Source: DATEPR01 sp036503065 (GTDB lineage Bacteria; Actinomycetota; Actinomycetes; Mycobacteriales; Pseudonocardiaceae). Taken from it: a stretch of 29,490 bases of DNA. A model generated the notes under the pieces. That model was given only the letters and a program-made list of their open reading frames with translations, was not told the DNA's origin and did no database searches. Of this stretch, positions 25,139 to 29,490 are shown one piece after another (within the stretch, counting starts at the first letter, position 1; the number at the start of each line of letters is the position of its first letter). Made by a program: the position numbers and the translations under genes. Where the stretch lies: assembly GCA_036503065.1 (NCBI GenBank), contig DASXXM010000405.1:1-29490 (forward strand), read 5' to 3'.

Positions 25139-26536
25139 ATGGCGGACTCGATCGCCCACGAGCTGGCCGGGCTGGTCGGCGAGAGCCACGTGCTGGTGGG
25201 TGCCGCGATCTCCACGGACTACCAGCACGACGAGGCCCTCAGCGCGATCCCGATCCAACCGGGCTACCTCGTCCGGCCGTCGTCGGCCGACGAGATCGCG
25301 GGCGTGGTCGAACTGGCCCGCGAGCACCGCGTGCCGATCACGGCGCGCGGCTCCGGCAGCGGGATGTCCGGGGCCTGCGTGCCGCGCGAGGGCGGCATCG
25401 TGGTGTCGTTCGAGCGGATGAACGCCGTGCTGGAGATCGACACGGACAACCACGTCGCGGTCGTGCAGCCGGGTGTCACGCTGGCCGAGCTGGACGTCCG
25501 GACCGCCGAGGTCGGCCTGACCTACCCGGTCCATCCCGGCGAGCTGTCCGGCAGTCTCGGCGGCAACGTGGCGACCAACGCGGGCGGCATGCGCGCGATC
25601 CGCTACGGCGTGACGCGGCACCACGTGCTCGGCCTGACCGCCGTGCTGGGCACCGGCGAGGTCATCCGCACCGGCGGCCGGATCGTCAAGGCCAGCAGCG
25701 GCTACGACCTGACCCAGCTCATCATCGGCTCGGAGGGCACGCTGGCCCTGGTGGCCGAGGCGATCCTGAAGCTGCACCCCCGCCTGGCCCACCAGCGGAC
25801 CGTGCTGGCGCCGTTCCCGGACCTGGAGGGCGTGGTCCGCGCCGTGCCCAAGGTCGTGGCCACCGGACTTGCGCCGAACATCCTGGAGTACATCGACGCC
25901 TTCACCATGGCCGCGATCACCTACACCACCAAACTGTCGCTGGGCATCCCGGACGGCGTGCGGGACGCGGCGCAGGCGTATCTGGTGGTGTCACTGGAGA
26001 ACACCGAGGCCGACCGGGTGGCCGAGGACATCGAACGGCTGGGCACCCTGCTCGACGAACTCGGCGCGATCGACGTCTACGTGCTGGACGGCCCGGCAGG
26101 CCACAAGCTGATCGAGGCGCGCGAGAAGGCGTTCTGGACCGCGAAGGCGGCCGGCGCGCACGACATCGTGGACGTGGTCGTGCCGCGCAACGCGATGCCG
26201 GAATTCCTTGCCGCGGCACGGAAACTGGCCCAGGAGACGGGCTCGGGGGTGGCCGGCTGCGGGCATGCCGGGGACGGCAACGTGCACCTGGCGGTGTTCC
26301 AGGCCGATCCGGCGGTCCGGCACCGGCTGCTGCACGGCATGTTCGAGACCGGGCTGCGGCTGGGCGGCGCGATCTCCGGTGAGCACGGCATCGGCCGGGA
26401 GAAGAAGCCGTACTTCCTTGACCTGACCGATCCGGCCGAGCTCGCGCTGATGCGGCGCGTCAAGGCGGCGTTCGACCCGGCCGGCATTCTCAATCCGGAC
26501 GTCCTGCTGGGCGACAGCGAGGAGAGCAAGGCGTGA
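25139..26536 (+). CDS. FAD-binding 2-hydroxyacid oxidase/dehydrogenase (GlcD/D-lactate type)
   Basis: A 465-residue flavoprotein of the GlcD/D-lactate dehydrogenase family. The FAD-binding half shows YLVRPSSADEIAGVVEL, ITARGSGSGMSGACVP, and GSLGGNVATNAGGMRAIRYG with IIGSEGTLALVAEAILKL. The C-terminal half has the metal/substrate motifs CGHAGDGNVHLAVF and SGEHGIGREKKPYF. Such enzymes oxidise D-lactate, glycolate or other 2-hydroxy acids to 2-oxo acids, passing electrons to quinone or another acceptor. ATG at 25139 has AGGAGGT four nt upstream; the longer frame from 25076 is not needed. Its stop overlaps the start of the thiamine-diphosphate enzyme (GTGA), so the two are coupled. The 256-nt upstream gap shows no clear operator. 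Confidence 0.92.
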   Translation: MADSIAHELAGLVGESHVLVGAAISTDYQHDEALSAIPIQPGYLVRPSSADEIAGVVELAREHRVPITARGSGSGMSGACVPREGGIVVSFERMNAVLEIDTDNHVAVVQPGVTLAELDVRTAEVGLTYPVHPGELSGSLGGNVATNAGGMRAIRYGVTRHHVLGLTAVLGTGEVIRTGGRIVKASSGYDLTQLIIGSEGTLALVAEAILKLHPRLAHQRTVLAPFPDLEGVVRAVPKVVATGLAPNILEYIDAFTMAAITYTTKLSLGIPDGVRDAAQAYLVVSLENTEADRVAEDIERLGTLLDELGAIDVYVLDGPAGHKLIEAREKAFWTAKAAGAHDIVDVVVPRNAMPEFLAAARKLAQETGSGVAGCGHAGDGNVHLAVFQADPAVRHRLLHGMFETGLRLGGAISGEHGIGREKKPYFLDLTDPAELALMRRVKAAFDPAGILNPDVLLGDSEESKA

Positions 26537-28089
26537 ACGGCGCACAGGCACTGATCCGCACCCTCGTCGACGGCGGGGTGGACGTCTGTTTCGGCAATCC
26601 GGGCACGTCCGAGATGCACTTCGTGGCGGCGCTGGACTCGGTGCCGGACATGCGGGCCGTGCTGGCCCTGTTCGAGGGCACGGTGACCGGCGCCGCGGAC
26701 GGCTACGGCCGGATGGCCGGCCGGCCCGCGGCCACGCTGCTGCACCTGGGGCCGGGCCTCGGCAACGGCCTGGCCAACCTGCACAACGCGCGCCGCGCCC
26801 ACACGCCGATCGTCAACGTGGTCGGCGACCACGCGACCTACCACAAACGGTTCGACGCGCCGCTGGAGTCGGACATCGACGCGATCGCGGGCGCGGTGTC
26901 CGGCTGGCTGCGCCGCAGCACCCGGGTCACCGACGTGGCCGCGGACGCGGCGGCCGCGATCGCCGCGGCCTGCGGCCCGCCGGGCCAGGTGGCCACGCTG
27001 ATCCTGCCGGCCGACGTGTCCTGGTCGGACGGTGCGGTGCCGGTCGGCCCGGTCGGCCCGCCGACGCAGGCCACGGTGCCCGACGACGTGGTGGCGTCCG
27101 TGGCGGCGGTGCTGGGTTCCGGCGAGAAGACGGTGCTGCTGCTGGGCGGCGCGGCAGCCCGCGACGAGGGTCTCGTCGCGGCGAGCCGGCTGGCCGCGGC
27201 CACCGGCGCCACGGTGCTCGTCGAGACGTTCCCGGCCCGGATGCGCAGGGGCGCCGGCATTCCGGCCGTCGACCGGCTCGGCTACCTGGCCGAACACGTG
27301 CAGTACCAACTGGCCGGGGCCAGGCACCTCGTGCTGGCCGGGGCGCGGTCGCCGGTGTCGTTCTTCGCCTACCCCGGCAAGGCGAGCGACCTGGTGCCCG
27401 ATGGCTGCACGGTGCACACGCTTGCGGACAACGTCGACCAGGATGCCGTTGGCGCACTGGAGAACCTGGCCGACCTGGTGGCCGCCGGCAGCGCGCCGGT
27501 CCGCGCCCCCGCCCGCCGCCCCGAGCTGCCGACCGGTGACCTGACCCAGCAGAACTGGGCCGACGTGATCGGCGCCCTGCTGCCGGAGAACGCGATCATC
27601 GCGGACGAGGCGAACACGTCCGGCGTGCTGATCCCGGCCGCAACGGCCGGCGCGCCCGCGCACGACGTGCTGACGCTGACCGGCGGCGCGATCGGCCAGG
27701 GCATGCCGGTGGCCATCGGCGCCGCGGTGGCGTGCCCGGACCGCCCGGTGATCTGCCTGGAAGCCGACGGCAGCGCGATGTACACCGTGTCCGCGCTGTG
27801 GACCCAGGCCAGGGAGGACCTCAACGTGACCACGGTGGTCCTCGCCAACCGGGCCTACGCCATCCTGCGGATGGAACTGCAGCGCGTCGGCGCGGACACC
27901 GACGGCAAGCGGGCCGCAGAGCTGCTGGATCTGTCCCGGCCCGATCTGGACTTCGTGTCCCTGGCCACCGGCATGGGCGTACCGGCGACCAGGGCTCGTA
28001 CGGCGGAGGAACTGGCCGACCAGTTCGCCAAGGCGGTCGCGGAACCCGGACCGCACCTGATCGAGGCAGTGGTGCCGTCGCTGATGTAG
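26533..28089 (+). CDS. Thiamine diphosphate-dependent enzyme, acetolactate synthase-like
   Basis: A 518-residue ThDP enzyme related to the acetolactate synthase large subunit and benzoylformate decarboxylase-type enzymes. The activating Glu is Glu48 in ALFEGTVTGAADGYGR. The ThDP/Mg motif, normally GDG-x(~26)-NN, reads ADGS (411-414) and then LAN at 437-439: Ala replaces the first Gly and the first Asn, while Asp412 and Asn439 remain. This altered form occurs in some acetolactate-synthase-like proteins of unknown substrate. GTG at 26533 overlaps the oxidase stop by 4 nt. No small regulatory subunit gene (IlvN type) is adjacent, so branched-chain amino-acid synthesis is unlikely. A decarboxylase acting on the 2-oxo acid made by the oxidase is my inference. 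Confidence 0.88.
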   Translation: MNGAQALIRTLVDGGVDVCFGNPGTSEMHFVAALDSVPDMRAVLALFEGTVTGAADGYGRMAGRPAATLLHLGPGLGNGLANLHNARRAHTPIVNVVGDHATYHKRFDAPLESDIDAIAGAVSGWLRRSTRVTDVAADAAAAIAAACGPPGQVATLILPADVSWSDGAVPVGPVGPPTQATVPDDVVASVAAVLGSGEKTVLLLGGAAARDEGLVAASRLAAATGATVLVETFPARMRRGAGIPAVDRLGYLAEHVQYQLAGARHLVLAGARSPVSFFAYPGKASDLVPDGCTVHTLADNVDQDAVGALENLADLVAAGSAPVRAPARRPELPTGDLTQQNWADVIGALLPENAIIADEANTSGVLIPAATAGAPAHDVLTLTGGAIGQGMPVAIGAAVACPDRPVICLEADGSAMYTVSALWTQAREDLNVTTVVLANRAYAILRMELQRVGADTDGKRAAELLDLSRPDLDFVSLATGMGVPATRARTAEELADQFAKAVAEPGPHLIEAVVPSLM

Positions 28090-28842
28090 TCAGTCCTTCG
28101 GGCCGCCTGCCACGTAGATCACCTGACCGGACACGAACGAGGCGTCCTCGCGGACGAGAAACGACACCGTCGCGGCGATGTCCTCCGGCCTGCCGACCCG
28201 ACCGACCGGGATCTGGCTGGCCGCACCCTGCTGCAGGTCCTCGAAGGACACGTTCATCCGCTCGGCCGTGGACCGGGTCATCTCGGTGACGATGAACCCG
28301 GGCGCGATCGCGTTCGCGGTCACGCCGAACCTGCCCAGTTCGATGGCCAGCGTCTTGGTGAAGCCCTGCATCCCGGCCTTGGCCGCCGCGTAGTTGACCT
28401 GCCCTCGGTTGCCCAACGCGGACGTGGAGGACAGGTTCACGATCCGGCCCCAGTTGGCCTCGACCATGTGTGCCTGCGCCGCCCTGGACATCAGGAACGC
28501 GCCGCGCAGGTGCACGCCGAGCACCGTGTCCCAGTCATCCACCGACATCTTGAACAGCAGGTTGTCCCGCAGCACACCGGCGTTGTTGACCAGCACGGTC
28601 GGGCCGCCGAGCCGCTCGGCGACCTCGGCGACCGCCGCGGTGACCTGGTCCTCCCGGCTGACATCCGCGCCAAGGGCGATCGCGGTGCCACCGGCCGCCT
28701 CGATCTCCTTGACCACCGGCTCGCCCGCCGCCGCGTCCAGGTCCACGACGGCGACGGACATGCCGTCCGCGGCCAGGCGCCGCGCTGTCGCGGCACCGAT
28801 GCCGCGTGCCGCTCCGGTCACGATCGCTACGCGCTCGGTCAC
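28090..28842 (-). CDS. Short-chain dehydrogenase/reductase (FabG-like)
   Basis: A 250-residue classical SDR. The cofactor site is TGAARGIGAA (9-18), NNAG is at 86-89, and the catalytic set is Ser138 or Ser139 in NLSSTSA with Tyr151 and Lys155 in YAAAK. An acidic residue after strand 2 (VVDLDA) suggests a preference for NAD(H). The C-terminus FVSGQVIYVAGG is typical of FabG-like proteins. These reduce 3-oxoacyl thioesters or oxidise secondary alcohols; the substrate is open. ATG at 28842 overlaps the stop of the zinc dehydrogenase gene (ATGA). Its stop codon abuts that of the convergent ThDP enzyme with no spacing. Confidence 0.92.
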   Translation of the reverse strand: MTERVAIVTGAARGIGAATARRLAADGMSVAVVDLDAAAGEPVVKEIEAAGGTAIALGADVSREDQVTAAVAEVAERLGGPTVLVNNAGVLRDNLLFKMSVDDWDTVLGVHLRGAFLMSRAAQAHMVEANWGRIVNLSSTSALGNRGQVNYAAAKAGMQGFTKTLAIELGRFGVTANAIAPGFIVTEMTRSTAERMNVSFEDLQQGAASQIPVGRVGRPEDIAATVSFLVREDASFVSGQVIYVAGGPKD

Positions 28843-29490
28843 TGGTCCTCCTGTTGCTCAGGGTGCACTACCACGCGGACGACCCGACCGGCGGCCAGAT
28901 CGTCAAAGCCTTGCTGGACGCCGGAAAGCCCGATCTCCCTGCTGACCATGGCACGCAGGTCCAGCGCGCCACCACGGACCCGGTCGAAGTAGCCGGGCAG
29001 GTCACGGTCGGCGTCCAGCGAACCGTTCATGCACGGCAGGATCCGGCGGGCGAAATGGAACAGCTCCAACGACGAGAACTCCACCACCTCGGATTTGGCG
29101 CCGATGCCCACCACGGTCAGCGCGCCACCCCGGCGGGCGAGGCGCCAACTGTCCTTGATGGTCTTGGCCAGTCCGACGCAGTCGAAGACGTGGTCGGCAC
29201 CTCGACCGTCGGTCAGCGCACGCACCTCGTCCCGGACGGCCCGGCCCGCTGGCAGCGCGTGGGTGGCGCCGAACGTGCCGGCCAGCGCCAGCTTCGCCGG
29301 CACGGTGTCCACGGCGACGATCGGCGCGGCACCGGCGATCCGGGCGCCGGACACGGCCGCCAGCCCGACCCCGCCGAGCCCGACCACCACCACCGACTCC
29401 CCCGGCCGCACCCCGGCCGTGGTGAGCACGGCACCGACACCGGTGGTCACCGCGCAGCCCAGCAACGCGGCCAGGTCCAGCGGAATGTCG
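28839..29490 (-). CDS. Zinc-binding alcohol dehydrogenase family protein (partial, N-terminus outside)
   Basis: The C-terminal ~216 residues of a medium-chain dehydrogenase; the N-terminal catalytic domain with the zinc ligands is beyond base 29490. Visible parts are LLGCAVTTGVGAVLTTAGVRPG, the junction to the nucleotide domain, and the Rossmann loop VVVVGLGGVGLAAV. Also visible are VDTVPAKLALAGTFGATHAL, with Asp for NAD preference, and FDCVGLAKTIKDSW. The pattern is that of class III-like or AdhE-type zinc alcohol dehydrogenases, which interconvert alcohols and aldehydes. TTG at 29465 is internal, not the start. Its stop overlaps the SDR start by 4 nt. Confidence 0.88.
   Translation of the reverse strand, partial: DIPLDLAALLGCAVTTGVGAVLTTAGVRPGESVVVVGLGGVGLAAVSGARIAGAAPIVAVDTVPAKLALAGTFGATHALPAGRAVRDEVRALTDGRGADHVFDCVGLAKTIKDSWRLARRGGALTVVGIGAKSEVVEFSSLELFHFARRILPCMNGSLDADRDLPGYFDRVRGGALDLRAMVSREIGLSGVQQGFDDLAAGRVVRVVVHPEQQEDQ

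Noticed and set aside
26077..28056. 659-codon minus-strand open frame opposite the ThDP enzyme gene
   Set aside because: Composition is Arg/Gly/His/Val-rich with no family resemblance, and the opposite strand encodes a clear ThDP enzyme.

Overview
The window is very GC-rich with strong third-position GC bias, frequent GTG/TTG starts, AGGAGG-like ribosome binding sites and many 1-14 nt gene overlaps. This points to a filamentous actinobacterium, probably of the Pseudonocardiales; the family is inferred from gene style only. I see no tRNA or rRNA genes, CRISPR array, transposase or phage genes.

Left third (1-8967): most of a specialised-metabolite locus. A minus-strand unit holds a DUF2000 protein (PTH2-like fold) followed by the first ~210 residues of a nonribosomal peptide synthetase starting with a condensation domain, cut by the window edge. 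A divergent AraC regulator sits beside it. Converging on the regulator is a minus-strand operon of seven nearly continuous genes. In transcription order these are a membrane di-iron desaturase/hydroxylase, an O-acetylhomoserine sulfhydrylase-like PLP enzyme, a gamma-glutamyl hydrolase-type amidotransferase, a large GNAT/FemAB-like acyltransferase, an MFS exporter, a PhzF-type isomerase and a methyltransferase. The PLP enzyme plus desaturase pair recalls the chemistry of rhizobitoxine (RtxA C-terminal domain plus RtxC), so I propose an amino-acid antimetabolite of the alkoxyvinylglycine type, or a peptide carrying a homoserine-derived residue. This is the most interesting part of the window.

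Middle (9257-16929): chromosomal genes of ordinary type. They are a small membrane protein, a GNAT acetyltransferase overlapping an acetamidase/formamidase gene, a Tat-exported purple-acid-phosphatase-like enzyme and a UbiA prenyltransferase. The UbiA gene meets, stop codon against stop codon, a 1027-residue fusion of an EndoQ-like PHP/zinc-finger nuclease with a UvrD-type helicase, probably a repair enzyme for deaminated DNA.

Gap 16930-17645: 716 bases without a convincing gene, rich in structure. It holds a pair of DnaA-box-like sequences in inverted orientation, two inverted 57-nt copies that form a long nested hairpin, and two imperfect ~64-nt tandem repeats.

Right (17646-29490): a five-gene oligopeptide/dipeptide ABC importer operon (permease C, binding lipoprotein, permease B, ATPase D, ATPase F, in that order) with a hairpin after the lipoprotein gene. 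A divergent TetR regulator follows, with overlapping promoter elements and a candidate operator between them. Then come a FAD-linked 2-hydroxyacid oxidase coupled to a thiamine-diphosphate enzyme. These converge with zero spacing on a short-chain dehydrogenase coupled to a zinc-type alcohol dehydrogenase that runs off the window. These four enzymes could form a route from 2-hydroxy acids through 2-oxo acids and aldehydes, but that is inference.
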